NCBI GenBank assembly: GCA_036873135.1
Contig: JAPTYO010000011.1
Location: forward strand, 10,066,747 to 10,130,746
Origin: Clarkia xantiana subsp. parviflora
Lineage: Eukaryota; Streptophyta; Magnoliopsida; Myrtales; Onagraceae
Direction of reading: 5' to 3'
DNA: 64,000 bases
Positions 51,671 to 64,000 of this stretch are shown piece by piece. The notes beneath the pieces are model-generated. The model saw nothing but the letters and a program-made list of their open reading frames with translations. It ran no database searches and was not told the origin of the DNA. The position numbers and the translations under genes are program-made. Every line of letters starts with the position of its first letter. The first letter of the stretch is position 1.

Positions 51671-53090
51671 CTAAACCCTACACAATCCAAGCAGTTTTAC
51701 ATGCTTTTCGAATATCTCCCTGCGTAGTGGTTTAGTTAATGGGTCCGCAATCATATTATCAGTGGACAAGTACTCTATAGTAATTATATTGTCTTCTACC
51801 ATAGATTTAGCATAAAAGTATTTCACATCAATGTGTTTGGTCCTACTATGGTACTTCGGATTCTTCACTGCCGCAATGGCTGCTTGACTGTCAGAGAACA
51901 CCTTCACAGCTTTACTCCCGACGTCACCATCTAGTAGCGCAGTAAGAAGCCTTTTCAGCCAGACCGCCTCCTGTGCATTCTTAGAAAGAGCTACGAATTC
52001 TGATTCCATCGTTGACAGCGCGACACAAGTTTGCTTCTTGCTCGTCCATGAAATGGCGGCATTAGCAAGGAGAAACACTCCTCTTGTGGTGGACTTACGG
52101 TCATCTGGATCGCCACCATGGTCGGCGTCACTATAACCGGTCAATTCTAACTTCCCGCCCTCATAGCACAATGCATAGTTGGCAGCACCTTTCAGATAAT
52201 GAATTATTCGCTTTACATCCTTTAAATGTTGATAGCCAGGATCTGATTGGAAACGTGCTACTAGGCCCACGACGTAACAGATATCCGGATGGGTGCATTG
52301 CATAACGTACATCAAACTACCAGTTTAAGTACTCTGCACCCTTCATCTGTTCACGCTCTGCCAGTTTCTTGGGGGCCGTCACGTTTTGACAGTGTGCACC
52401 CAAACACCACCGGCGTATCCACGGGTTTGGTATCCTGTAATCGGAACCTTTTCAACAGCTTGTTGATATAGGCTTCTTGAGACAGACACAATTTTCGGGT
52501 GGCCCGATATCTAGCAATCTTAATGCCTAAGATATACGTGGCCTCTCCCATGTCTTTCATCTCAAATACAGATGCTAACCATGATTTTGACTTATTCATG
52601 AAACTCACGTCGTTTGCAGCAATGAGTATGTCGTCCACGTATAAGGTTAAGATGACATACTTAGACCCAGAGGTCTTATAATACACGCACGAGTCCTCGT
52701 GAAGATTCACGAATCTGTTTCCTACGATTTCCTCGTGGATTCTACGGTACCATTGTCGTGACGACTGCTTAAGACCGTAGATGGACCTTTGGAGTTTACA
52801 AACTTTACGTTCGTTACCAGGAGTAATGAAACCCTCCTGCTGCTCCTTGTAGATCTCTTCCTCCAGGTTTCCGTGGAGGAATGCGGTCTTAACACCCATT
52901 TGGTGCAGCTCGAGATCGAGACTTGCGACCAGGACCATAAATGGCCCTAACCATGGTTTTACTCACAGTCAGTGAGTTTGTCTTGTCAAAGTCCACTCCG
53001 TGAAATTGGGTAAGTCCTTTCGCAATAAGTCGGTTTATCCGACCTTTTCCATCAGTGGTGAGCCTTCTTTCAGGGCTCACCTTATCCTTG
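51671..53090 (-). pseudogene. element B reverse transcriptase/RNase H, decayed
   Basis: 52938-52351 is continuous through LELHQMGVKTAFLHGNLEEE, SIYGLKQSSRQWYRRIHEE, LYVDDILIAANDVSF (52640) and MGEATYILGIKIARYR to a frameshift at GPQETGRA. 52315-51671 is continuous from MMYVMQCTHPDICYVVGLVA through LTGYSDADHGGDPDDRKS, CVALSTMESEFVALSKNAQE and VFSDSQAAIAAVKNP to the end LLGLCRV. Only one frame break lies between these halves, so this is the best-preserved pol segment in the window. The N-terminal part (53080-52950) is disrupted. Confidence 0.92.
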
Positions 53091-55302
53091 TGCCCCTGTG
53101 GTTAGTAGGTAAATCAACTATAGACTATAATGGCTTTCATTCTATTTCTCAATCTTAAGGCGATCTCTCTCTTTTATTTTTTTTCCTCCATTTCTCCACT
53201 TGAGGTCTTTCCAATGCTTGTCAACAGTTATTAGAGTTAGGTTCTCACCCTACTCGATGGGATACTTCCTGGAGAAGTTCGATGCCTTTGACTTTCGACT
53301 AGACTTCTTTATCCCATCTTGAGTCTGAACGTTTCTCCCACTCGGAATAATGCCTCTCATCGGAGCATCACTTCCATTAGGAACTATTCTCCCACTCAGA
53401 ATGCTTCTTATTGAAGCATTGTTTCTATTGGGAACAACAGCAGTGCTAGAGCCTTGATCTACAACTTTCCTTTGACAACTTCTTGGTCTCGGGGTTTCAC
53501 TTCTGAGATGAATTCCTTGATCACTAGGATTTGGAACCAAGTTTGGTCGGTTCACTCCCACAGGAAACAATGGGTAGTTTAGGTAGTTGTGTCATTCCTG
53601 GTTCAACAATTTGACCATCAGATTCAACTTGATTCGTCTCTACAACAACGGTGATTACGTGTGGTAGGGTTTATTCCTCCCACTGGATTTATTATGAAAA
53701 TGTTCCCATTCTCATTTACCATGTCATTCACTTGAGTTGCTGGTTATAATCTCTCTCCCACTCGAATTAAGTGGGACCTGATTGTTAGTGATATCCTACT
53801 CCGTTTTGATCAAGACTACGTTATTTTGAAACTATTCATGCATCGGAAAATTCGTCCTCAAGTATGTAATGTCTCATGTTCAACCACGACACCATTTTAC
53901 CTCAAGCTTTAAACATGTATTTTCTAAGAGTAGGAATCGAAATCTTGTCCTTAATACGTGTTTAGTGCGCATTTTAATGTCGCATGATGATATGATTTAA
54001 CTCATCATCATCCTTTAGCTTCTATGCGGCGTGTCTTACCGATTCATTGGAACACATTTTACATACATGTGAGTCATATTCTTTCATCCCATAGGGAACG
54101 CTTGATAGATTGATTCCAACATTATGTCTCCGAACTGTGTCTTTGAAGTGTGCGTCACTTGATTTGAATGCCTTGCCTGACTTATCGTTAAAGGCGTTTG
54201 GAAGAAAAATCGTTTAACCGAATTCATCCTTTTTCGTTTGCAAACTTATCTCAGAGGTTTTATCCCATCTCTGAACTGAGTATCTTAGGTTTTCACCTTA
54301 TGCGTCAGTTGATACTTTTACAAGGTCGTGGTGGCTTTTCAAGCCTACTTCGTACCATTGTAAATGTTATCAATAAGTTATTTCCGAAGGAATGCAAAAA
54401 AAAAAAAATTTATCACTTCATTATTCAAACACTTCATCATTAAATTCGTATTTTGAAACGATGTGTTCCGTCTTTCGAGGTCCACTTGTGCGAGGCGCAA
54501 TTTACTCTAGTTTTAACCCTTGGTTAAATTGTTTCATTTCTGAATTTAATTTTAATTTAATCCATTCGGTTTCAAACATGATCATTATTACAGTTTATTT
54601 CATTCAATGGAGTATTAATAATAAAATAAGATTTATAACCGGTTCATTCCTAGGTCTACGCAATCAATGGATTTTAATGGCATTTTGATTTTACTCAAAG
54701 AATTAGCTGTATGAGAAAAATGCATGGAGTTGTTTGATTTAGCTATTTCCAATAGCCTTATTGCTTCGGTTTACATACTTTTCGGATCGATCTCGTTTCT
54801 ATCCGAGTCGATTAATCTTGATAAGCAGAACTCATTTCAAATCGAATGGTAACTACTTTATTCAATAATTCCGAAACAATAATAACCAGAATTCAAACAA
54901 AATGAACAGTAGGAAAAAAAAACCAACATAAATAATACTGGGGTCTCATATCTCAAACTCGAAGCAGTCACAGAGAAGAATGATGGACAGGTCGTCTTAA
55001 ACGAGTTGTACCGTGAAGGTACAGTTCATTGTTTAGACCTTTAATTGCTGGGGGTTGCCAAGCTTTTTAGCTACCAATGAATCTTTCATCGAATTCCTCG
55101 GGTTCTTTTGGAAAGTTTCCTTCTTTATCATCTGCTTCGAATAGGTCTATTGTCGTCTTAATCGATTTTATCAGACGCGTGAGAGCTTTTTCGTCAACAA
55201 ACCATGAAAGAGGAAACATCCTCATAACTTTCCTAGCCCTTGTCCATACATCTAACTCATCATCGGGATCATGACAGGCTATTACACCGTCATCACTGCA
55301 TA
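53091..55302 (-). other. element B, degenerate integrase and linker
   Basis: 53570-53250 still reads as the Pro/Ser/Gly-rich linker (PNPSDQGIHLRSETPRPRS, repeated IVPNGS/IIPSGR words). The remainder has no sense frame but aligns with F and E. Confidence 0.65.
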
Positions 55303-55651
55303 GAACACTATTCTGCCATTAAGGCTCTGGCTTCAGTAGCCTTACCCTTACCGAAGCGAAGGTATATGACATACCAAAGATGCAATGCGTGATTTGTATA
55401 AACTATCCTTCTACTTCTGTTGTCAGCTGCGAGAGGATCAACTCTCGTGCATTACGATCCTTCCTCAACCTTTTCTTGCTGTTGCTCTCATGGAGATTTC
55501 CGTATTCGTCTAGGCTTATCCTTTTCGCTGTCGGATTGACTTGATCGTAAAGATCCGCTGCGATCAGGAGATCCATAACATTGTCTCTCCAAGCATCATA
55601 ATCCATGCCGTCTAGGTTGCGAGGTTCGTAGAACTGTATCGGTTTAGCCAT
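55303..55651 (-). pseudogene. element B gag (type II), decayed
   Basis: ATG 55651 gives MAKPIQFYEPRNLDGMDYDA, WRDNVMDLLIAADLYDQV, then KKRLRKDRNARELILSQLTT, a copia Gag capsid start, ending at a stop at 55403. A frameshift leads to IYLRFGKGKATEARALMAE, matching the shifted tail of the gag of A. No zinc knuckle found. Confidence 0.75.
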
Positions 55652-57844
55652 GAAAACTAACACATTGATAATCACGCATAATCAGGGAGACCATAACATT
55701 TTGAGAAAGAATTGCATACATCAAATATCTATTAAGATGAAATCCGACAAATAATGATTCCTCAGTCATCTAAACCAACCGACCACCAGTAAACCAATGG
55801 AAGATGGCTGTGAAAGAGTTCACATTACCTTCGTTTTCTGTCCGATAGATCAGTTTTTCAAAACGGTTTTAATCGCAAATTACCGGAACAGGAATTTTAA
55901 AACAAGCATACCTGATCTTGGCTTTCCTAAGGCCCTTTTTGTTTTGGAAAAATATTCTGATGAATTCACTCATGCATATATAATTCTACCATCCATGTAA
56001 ATTATCATACGCCGGTAGCATTCATCATACAAACCACACTCATGCTTACGCGTCATGCGTCTAATGTTCCGAGGAACTCATGTTTGCATATATAATTCTA
56101 CTTCCAAGTAAATTATCAAATGCGGCTACATCCTCAACATTCTAGCATACGTGTCAAACATGCATCATTCACATCCATCATACTAATTTGGCGACTGGTT
56201 TTCGATTTTAAAATAATTTTAAACCTTAGGGGCTGATTTGCAATTCATGCTTATATTCAATCATGCAACATTCTAGACATGAATGCTAGGCATTTCCAAC
56301 TATCACATCATGTCTGTCCTAGTGCGCATTCCATATATTTAACCAGGGCTCCGCCCACAATATGCAATATCCAGCTAGCTTGACTCAGTTAAGACAACAT
56401 TTCTAATCATGCATAAATATATATTGAATAATAAACAATTGCAATTCAGCCCACTAATTTAACCAGTCCCAAAACATGTATCTCCGGGATCCATCCCCAT
56501 AATCGAAACATGACATTAAGGTTAGCAAACCTTGAGCACTGTGTATGCTATTAATGTTCAAAACATTTGGATTTTAAAACTTGACCTCCCTATTTTAATT
56601 GAATTGAATTCTATTTAAAAAATAAGGTTCGGTTCAGTCAATTTCGGTCCTGTTCGGTTCGGTCCAGAAAACCCGGTTCGGTACCGGTCCAAAAATACGG
56701 TTCGGTCCGGTAAAATCCGGTTCGGTTCGGTCTGGAAATCCGGTTCGGTTCAGTATGGTAAAATTTGGTTCGGTTCAGTCCGGTTTTAATTTTAAAACTG
56801 GTTCGGTCCGAACCGGTCCAATAAAAATAGGGTTCAATTCGGTTCAACACACAAAACCGGTTCGATTAGATCCACTTAGTTACCCCGGTCCGGCTCGACC
56901 TTATTAGGTCGAACCGATTGAGAAAATCCGGTTCAATTTAAATTCATCCCGGTTTGACATATTGGACCGGTCCAATAATTAAAATTTAAAAGGTTTGGCC
57001 GAAATGTTTACTTGTGGCTCAAGTAGGGTTTTAAAGTCCAAAAAAAATATATATATATATATTCAACTTAGCCACCAAGTAACATTAACTATATAAAATA
57101 ATTTCTAATATTAAATATTATATATATATATATATATATTTCGGCCATAACTATAACATATATATATATTTATTGCCAAGATTCTATCTATAAGATTAAA
57201 TCAACCAACAATATATATATATATATATATGTAAATTTCGGCTACCCACATATAAATTTATATTTTATTTATTGTCAATATCTTAAATAGGGAAACATAT
57301 ATTAACAATATATTTTCTCAATCTTTTAGGTAACTAAAATCTATCAATAATATCTTTACCCTATTTAAATATTTAGATATATTGATAGTTATATATATTT
57401 CTATATATTAATGTGAATCTATCCATATGTTCCCAATTATAGATATATTGTTACCTAAAATAAAATTAAAATATGGTAAACAATATTATTTAAAAAGTTT
57501 CGGCCGAAATTTCTTACTTGGTGACCAAGAAATTAAAAAATTTACCTTGCAAATTAATAGGGTTTTCGGCCAAAAACACAAAATTGGGAACAAGCGGTCA
57601 AATTTTAAGATCAAATTTTAATAAGATCTACAATCCTATGTTTGACTTTGATAAATATCATCTTTTTCTTGAAGATCATGAACATCAAATTACCTAAGAA
57701 CATCATGAAAATTTCGGACCATCAAAAACCCTAACATTAAAATTTTAAAATCATTTTTTAAAAAATTTCGGTCCAGAATTAAAAAAAATTCAAGAACACA
57801 AATTTATCAAAGTCATGAACTCCTAACACAGGCTCCGATACCAC
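55652..57844 (-). other. element B leader and primer-binding site
   Basis: Inverted version of the leader of A and H: pre-gag block (55700-55800), CCGGTT/GGTTCGGT-dense zone (56630-56960), TA-rich zone (57040-57250), then the ATCATGAACATCAAA region. Minus-strand TGGTATCGGAGCC lies next to the LTR and is the primer site with one change. Confidence 0.8.
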
Positions 57845-58430
57845 TGTTAGATTACGGGGAGTAATCACTACGGAAACCAAATCATGGTACATGCTAGTAA
57901 TCGAAATTACGCAGTGGAAGATTCGCACATACCTTTAGAGTTGTCCATAGACCCAAGATTCTTGCAGGAGGGAGTTCACGATCCTCCGGTCGGCTCCCGT
58001 AAGGGTTCTTGTGAAGGAAGCCCTACGTGGTATATTCTCCACAGCAAAGCCTCTGATCGATTTTTGGCAAGGGACAGATCTCTGGAGTGTTTGCTAGAAA
58101 GAAAATTGGCACACCCTTGGTGAATGCTAGGTTCGGCCGATGTAGGTGTTTCTGGGGGAAGGGTTTTCTCTCAAATCACCACTTAAATGGAATTGTGATT
58201 AACCCTAATAAAACCCCTAACTCCCCATATATATAGGAGGAGTAGTCCACTTTACCCCCTCCGTAAATTCGGCCGGCCATGTTTTATAGGGAGACCCAAT
58301 TTTGGGACACTCATGTCAATTGGGATTTGGGTCTGGCCCAATGTCTTAACGTGACATATACCCAATTTATTTAGGTAACCTATACATATAATCGGCTACC
58401 ATTTACAGCGCCCATCACCATATGCTTATA
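57845..58430 (-). repeat. element B 5' LTR (586 bp)
   Basis: Minus sense: TATAAGCATATGGTGATGG (first bases decayed from TGTTAGC) ... TCCCCGTAATCTAACA. One arm of the pre-TATA hairpin is deleted (58240-58255 reads GGAGGAGTAGTCCACTTT). Confidence 0.88.
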
Positions 58431-59836
58431 TATATATATATATATGTATCTGTGTGTGTGTAAATATTGGAAACTATATCTATAGTTATTATCATTTGGA
58501 GGCTAAGTTATGTTTTTGGTGGACTTTAAAACCCTACTTAGCCCACAAGTAACAATTTCGGCCGCACCTAATGGGTAAGAGACCGGTCCAATTTTGCACA
58601 GCCGGGTTGGGTCAACCAACCCGAAAGACCAATGGAACCGGGTTAACCGAACCGAATAGGGCCGGGTTCACGGGTTCAAAATTGGTGCTGGTCAACCAAA
58701 CCGGGTTTTCTCAATCGGTCCAACCTATACGGGCCAGGTCGGACCGGGGCAACTAAAATGGGTCGAACAATCAGGTTTGAGTGAAGGATCGAACCGAATT
58801 CTTATTTTAAAACTGAACCGGTCCGAACGAACCTTATTGGACCGAAGTGGAATGAACCGAACTGGAATTTGACTGAATCAGACCTTTAAAACCGGACTGA
58901 ACCATGTCAATTTAAAATAGGATTGTCAAATTTTAAAATCCAAATGTTTTCGATCTTTTTAATTACCTACACAGTGCTTATAGATTTTTTCCTGATGCCT
59001 AGTTTCAATTATGGGGGTGGATCTCGGAAATGCATGATTTTCGGACTGAGTCATTTAGTGGACTGAATTGAAATTGCTATTTAATTGATATGATTGCATT
59101 ATTAGAACCTTTGTCTTAACTAAGTCAAGCTAGCAGGATAATACATGTTGTGGGCGGAGCCCTGGTTTTCAATTAATGAGTTGCGCACTAGGATAGACAT
59201 GTTATGATGGTTGTAAATTCCTAGGATTCATATCTATAAGTAAGCATGTATGATTGATAGCATGAATTGCAAGTCAGCCCCAAATGTTTTAAAACCGGAA
59301 ATCAGGCGCCAAATATGCATGTTTGTTATGGAATGATCACGTGTGGTACGTATGCATGAATGTGGAGGATGCACAAGCATGTGATAATTTACTTAAGAAG
59401 TAGAATTATACATGCTAGCATGAGTTCCTCGGATCATTAGACGCATGACGCGTATGCATGATGTGTGGTTTGTTTCGTGGATGTGACCTGCGCATGATGA
59501 TTTACTCGTGTGGTAGAATTGTACGTGCAAACTTGAAATCCCCGAAAAGTTTTAAAAAGGGCCTTGGGGAAGCCAAGATCGGGTGTTTTCAAAACCTCTA
59601 GTTTTGGTGAAAGCGATTAAACCGTTTTAATTGACTGATCTATTTGAAAGAAGACGTCGGTAATGTGAACTCTTTCACGACCCCCTTCCCTCGGTTTACT
59701 GTCAGCCGGTTGGGTTAGATGTATGATGAATCATTATTTGTCGCCTTCTATCTCATAGATATCCGGTGTAAGCAATTTTTTTTTCAAAATGTTATTGTCT
59801 CCATGCTTATGCATGATTGTCGATGTGTTAGTTTCA
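58431..59836 (+). other. copia C leader, second part
   Basis: Picks up at the TATAT duplicate and continues the leader: GGCTAAGTTATGTTTTTGGT, CCGGGTT/AACCG-dense zone (58560-58880), CAAGTCAGCCCC, and the pre-gag block CTTTCACGACC and TCGGTTTACTG (59680-59700). Confidence 0.78.
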
Positions 59837-60710
59837 GTGGTTGCGATTAGAAATGTTATCTCCAAAATGAACAAAGGGGTGAGATTGAATGGTAAGAACT
59901 ATATAATCTGGAATAAGCGAGCAAATATGGTGATTAGTGAATTGAAAGGTTTGGACAGCTTAACCACGAAGCATATTAGGCCAGAGGGAAACCTCACTGA
60001 TGAACAAATGGCATTCCATGACGAATGGAATGCTAAGGACCTGGAAATTCGTTCCGCCTTTATGTCGTTGCTGGAGGATGACATACTCTATGAGTGTGAT
60101 CACCTTGAGTCTGCCAAGGACCTGTGGGATGGTCTAAAAGCAGGGTTTGGTGTCTACACCATAGCCCAGAAACGATCGTTAAACATCGCTTTAGACTCAT
60201 ATATGATGAATCCAAAGCATACGATGCAGGAGAATATTAGACAAACGTCTAACATGCTTGCTGAACTCAAGGAGGCAGGTGAAACCCTGTCTGAGGAACA
60301 GAAATTCCAGTGCGTCATCCGCTCTTTACCGGACTCTTGGAACAGCATGAAAATGCACCTTACTCATGCCACCCATCTCGATACCATCGAAAATGTGCGA
60401 GCTCTTCTCGAGCGGGAAGAGGATCGACTCAAGGCTAAAAATCCTAAAGCTGATATGCATGTTGTGTCATCCTCCCTAGCTGTGCAAAAGGGTAAGCACA
60501 AGAGAAAGGGTAGAGATCTTCAAAAGAAGGTTAACAAAAATCTTTGGTCCAAACACACAAAGAAAATTCAAACCTAAGCAATCTGGTGGTAAGAACATGA
60601 AGAAAAGGCGTACAAGTAGAGAGGAATCTCGAACGTGTTTTAGGTGCGGTGTGAAAGGCCACCTAGGTGCCGCCTGTACCAATCCTCCTAAGGTACGTTC
60701 CGAGAATTAA
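59837..60710 (+). pseudogene. copia C gag (type I) with zinc knuckle, one frameshift
   Basis: The start codon reads GTG at 59837 where H has ATG; the next in-frame ATG is 59867. The capsid region is continuous to 60577: NKGVRLNGKNYIIWNKRANM, LTDEQMAFHDEWNAKDLEI, SAKDLWDGLKAGFGVYTIAQ, EEQKFQCVIRSLPDSWNSMK and RALLEREEDRLKAKN, all typical UBN2 copia Gag. A one-base slip near 60540 then leads to RTCFRCGVKGHLGAACTNPP (60630-60690), a perfect CX2CX4HX4C RNA-binding knuckle, ending at TAA 60708. This is the best gag in the window and shows the full length of about 290 residues. Confidence 0.9.
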
Positions 60711-61960
60711 TGATGAAAGTCATAGATTCTCATCAAATTCCTACTTTCTCGAGAGTAATTCAATTTCATCTTTTTGCATTACAGAACTGAGAATATGAAG
60801 GAGCGTAGATATGGAGAGGATGCCCCAGAACAAATAAGGATTAGATATAGAAACCATCCTTTTTGCTTGAACTTTTCTAATTTTCATTTCATTTATGAAT
60901 ACTCTTGGATTTGGGTTTCCTCGTGGAAATCGAGAACCTTTTATTCATGCGGCTCGAGGTGTACTATAAGATGTTGTTAAACGACTATCCATTTATACGA
61001 GTCTAACAATAAAGATTGGTGGAGCATTGTTTCTAAATATACACTTCGAGGACATAGTATGAAACATGAGTCTTTAGTTCAACTTTCGATCACCTTCAAG
61101 GATGATGTGATGTTGACTTTCACTCATGTAGAGCTTTGTTCCTACAATATCGGTTATCACAACACCACGTGAGTTATTAAATGGTAATGAGACGGATCTT
61201 ACCATAATGCGACATTTCGATTGCAAAACAAACACACATTGTACCAACAACTGCGAAAGCAAAGTTGGAACCCTAAAGTACTGAAAAGTAACTCTACATC
61301 ATGCATGTGTGTGGTAGCTTGGGAGATTGTTGGCGTGGTCGAACATGAGACGTTACATTACTTGAGAACGAATTTTCCATTGCTTCGCAACATCAAAACG
61401 AACGAAGTCTTGATTGAACTAGAGCACGATGATGATGATCAGGTCCCACTTACTTCGAGTGGGAGATTTGAGGCAGCAACGCAAGTGAACGACATGGTAA
61501 ATGAGAATGGAGACATCTTAATAACAAATCCAGTTGGAGGAGTCAATCCAACCACTCAGATCACTGTTGCTGCAGGTTCGAATCAAGTCGAACCTGATAA
61601 TCACATTCCTGAACCGATGGATGAAAATCCAATAATACCTCAGCTAACTACTGGTAACAGTGGGACTGATACTACCAACTTGGTTCCTGGTCCTAGTGAG
61701 CGTGGAATCCATATCAGAGGTGGAATCCCGAGACCAAGAGGTCTTCCAAGAAAAGTTATTGGTGAAGGTTCAAGCAACGCTCTTGTTCCTAGTGGATGTA
61801 TTGCCCCGATAACGAGCATTATTCCTAGTGGGAGCGTTGTTCTAGTTCAACATGGGATTCACGAACCTATACGTAGTCAAAGGCATCGAACTTCTCCTAA
61901 GAAGTATCCCATCGAAAAAGATGAATTATTCACTTTGACTTGGTTGATAAACCGGTAACG
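60711..61960 (+). pseudogene. copia C integrase remnant and linker
   Basis: Integrase is reduced to scattered fragments (about 61060-61200, with an ELLNGNETDLT-like piece). From 61310 a frame reads GVVEHETLHYL, QVPLTSSGRFEAATQVNDMV, PGPSERGIHIRGGIPRPRGL and SQRHRTSPKKYPIEKDELF, the integrase C-terminus and linker. There are PPT-like GTGGGAG words in the linker DNA. Protease and most of the integrase core are deleted. Confidence 0.75.
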
Positions 61961-63512
61961 GTTAAGCAAGCTATGGATGGACCTCAAGTGAAGGAATGGA
62001 GGAAAGAAATGCAAGATGAGACCGCCTCTATGAAAGCTAATTCAGTGTAGTCTTTAGTTGATTTGCCTACTGACCGCAGAGCAATAGGGCCAAAGTGGGT
62101 TCTGAAATTGAAACTCACTACGGATGGATCCGTAGAGCGGTATAAATCTCGACTCGTTGCGAAATGATATACCCAAATTCACGGAGTGGACTTTGATGAA
62201 GCATACTTACCGACTGTGCGTTACACCACAGTCCGGGCCATTTTGGCTTTGGTTGCAAGCCTCGATCTAGAGCTGCACCAAATGGGTGTTAAGACTGCAT
62301 TCCTCCGCGGAAATCTGGAAGAAGAGATCTATATGGACCAACCAGAGGGTTTCATTACTCCTGGTAACGAACGTAAGTTTTGTAAACTCCAAAGATCGAT
62401 TTACGGTCTTAAACAATCGTCTCAGCAATATTAACGCAATCTCCACGAGGAAACCGTTGGAAACGGATTCGTGAATCTTCACGAGGACCCATGCGTATAC
62501 ACTATGACCTCTGAGTCGAAGTACGCCATCCTGACATTATATGTGGATGACATATTAATTGCGCGAATGATGTGAGTTACATGAATTAATCAAAGTCCTG
62601 GCTGGCATCTGTATTCGAGATGAAGGAAATGGGAGAAGCCACGTACATCCTAGGCATTAAAATGGCTAGGGATCGGGCTGCTCGCAAGCTATGTCTCTCT
62701 CAAGAATCCTATATCAACAAACTGTTGAAAAGGTTCAGATTGCAAGATGCCAAACATGTGGATACGCCGGTTGTGTTTGGGTGCGCGTTGTCGAAACTGA
62801 CGGCCCGAAAAACCTGGCGGAGCGTGAACAGATAGAAAGTGTAGAATACCTTAGTATGGTTGGCAGCTTGATGTATGCCATGCGATGCACTCGTCCAGAC
62901 ATCTGTTATGTTGTGGGCCTAGTAGCACGATTCCAATCAGACCCCAGACATCAACATCTAAAGGTCGTGAAATGAATTATTTGATACCTGAAAGGCACTG
63001 CCGACTACGGACTGTGCTATGAGGGTGGGAAACTAGAATTAACTAGATTCAGTGACGCTGACCACGGTGGCGATCCGGATAATCGTAAGTCCACCTCAGG
63101 AAGAGTATTTCTCCTTGTTAATACCGCCGTTACATGGATGAGCAAGAAGCAATCCTGAGTCGCATTGTCTACGATGGAATCCGAATTCATGGCCCTATCT
63201 AAGAACGCATAGGAAGCAGTCTGGCTTAAAAGGCTCTTAACTGCGTTGCTTGGCGTCGATGATAGGAGTAAGCCTGTAAAGGTTTACTCTAACAGTCAAG
63301 TAGCAATTGCGGCAGTTAATAATCCAAAGTACCATAATAGGACGAAACACATTGATATAAAATACAATTATGCTAAGAATATGGTTGATGACAAATTAAT
63401 CACATTAGAATACTACTACACTGAAAGTATGATGGCGGATCCATTAACCAAACCTTTACGCAGGGTTGTTTTCGATAAACATGTTAGAATGTTGGGACTG
63501 CGCATGGTTTAA
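61961..63512 (+). pseudogene. copia C reverse transcriptase/RNase H, decayed
   Basis: RVT_2 begins EWRKEMQDETASMKANSV (stop at 62047) and continues PTDRRAIGPKWVLKLKLT, GVDFDEAYLPTVRYTTVRAI, LHQMGVKTAFLRGNLEEEIY and SIYGLKQSSQQ with a stop near 62432. The LYVDD catalytic block (about 62540) is followed by a frameshift. Then MGEATYILGIKMARDRAARK, SMVGSLMYAMRCTRPD and a CGA-to-TGA stop at 62973. RNase H (SDADHGGDPDNRKS) has TGA and TAG stops. The tail TKPLRRVVFDKHVRMLGLRM is intact to TAA 63512. Confidence 0.88.
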
Positions 63513-64000
63513 GTGGCATGTATTATGATGATAATGTTTTTTAGATTTAAAGTAATATTTGAATAAAATGAAGTGCAATTTGAGTTTATGATTTTACGAC
63601 GTCATAATGTTTGAATTACAACGGATTTTTAAGGTCTATAAGCTAGTCGTAGGAGGGACAACATCCCAATTAAAATAATGTCGAATGTGGACCAAGCCTT
63701 GTCACACAAGCTCGGTCGTCTTGACGGAGAGGAGGACCTCTACCATATCAAGAATGGCTAAGAACCACGGTGGAAAACCTGGTTAAGCAAAACGATCATT
63801 GGGTTTCGGGGTAACACGACGTGATCTAATGTTTTGCAAATCGTTGTAATGAACTTTGTTCGTCAGATAACCACATTCTGGGCCAGATGAAAAATCTGCA
63901 ATAGCATATGACATTTCCTACTCATGATTAAATTCAACTTATGCTATCGATGTCCGCTTCATACTGCGCGTGCCATGTTCGACCATGGGGTTTGGCTATA
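63513..64000 (+). other. copia C 3' untranslated block, runs off right edge
   Basis: Start of the common 3' block (GGCTAAGAACCACGGTGGAAAA, CACATTCTGGGCCAGATGAAAAATCTGC). The polypurine tract and 3' LTR of C should follow outside the window, then the remainder of D and E. Confidence 0.75.

Larger units (their letters stand above)
49968..58430 (-). mobile_element. copia element B, complete structure, inserted in the leader of C (8463 bp)
   Basis: Minus-strand element: 5' LTR 58430-57845, primer site TGGTATCGGAGCC at about 57843-57831, leader, gag, degenerate integrase, RT/RNase H, 3' block, polypurine tract, and 3' LTR 50541-49968. TATAT flanks both sides (49963-49967 and 58431-58435), a target duplication within a (TA)n tract. 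Sequence on the two sides joins into one leader matching that of A and H. All coding parts are broken. Confidence 0.88.

Overview
This is nuclear DNA of a flowering plant, most likely a eudicot. Two spliced single-copy genes of plant type sit in a sea of transposable elements. I see no rRNA, tRNA, CRISPR or prokaryotic operon.

Left part (1-17.6 kb). Positions 1-2166 are the 5' end of a Ty3/gypsy element on the minus strand: LTR, primer-binding site and a decayed protease, with a MITE inserted inside. It abuts a decayed LINE (2167 to about 5.3 kb, minus). Next are the two host genes, both on the minus strand. One encodes a four-exon exostosin-family (GT47) glycosyltransferase (5751-7832, 611 aa). 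The other encodes a three-exon plastid DUF4079 membrane protein (12330-13329, 282 aa). Non-autonomous DNA transposons surround them: a Harbinger-like element at the 5' end of the GT47 gene, a small MITE at the 3' end of the DUF4079 gene, two large foldback elements, and a hAT element with a perfect 8-bp target duplication.

Middle (17.7-21.1 kb). A Mutator-like (MULE) transposase gene keeps one reading frame through four in-frame stops. It has a TATA box and a 5' leader in which an exon-intron-like unit is tandemly repeated.

Right part (21.5-64 kb). This is almost entirely one related group of Ty1/copia retrotransposons, here named G, H, F, E, D, C, A and B. G (minus) and H (plus) lie head to head. 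F and E are 5'-truncated plus-strand copies. E is interrupted by D, D by C, C by A (in its LTR) and again by B (in its leader), and A by a hAT element. The order of insertion can therefore be read as a five-level nest. A (39888-48773) and B (49968-58430) are structurally complete with both LTRs. None has an intact pol. The copies share a leader of about 2 kb, a 3' block of about 1 kb, a hairpin before the LTR TATA box that covaries between subfamilies, and two unrelated-looking gag types joined to nearly the same pol.

No single new enzyme system is evident. The most unusual signals are structural: the repeated 5' exon module of the MULE, the covarying LTR hairpin, the conserved non-coding blocks of the copia group, and the nesting itself.
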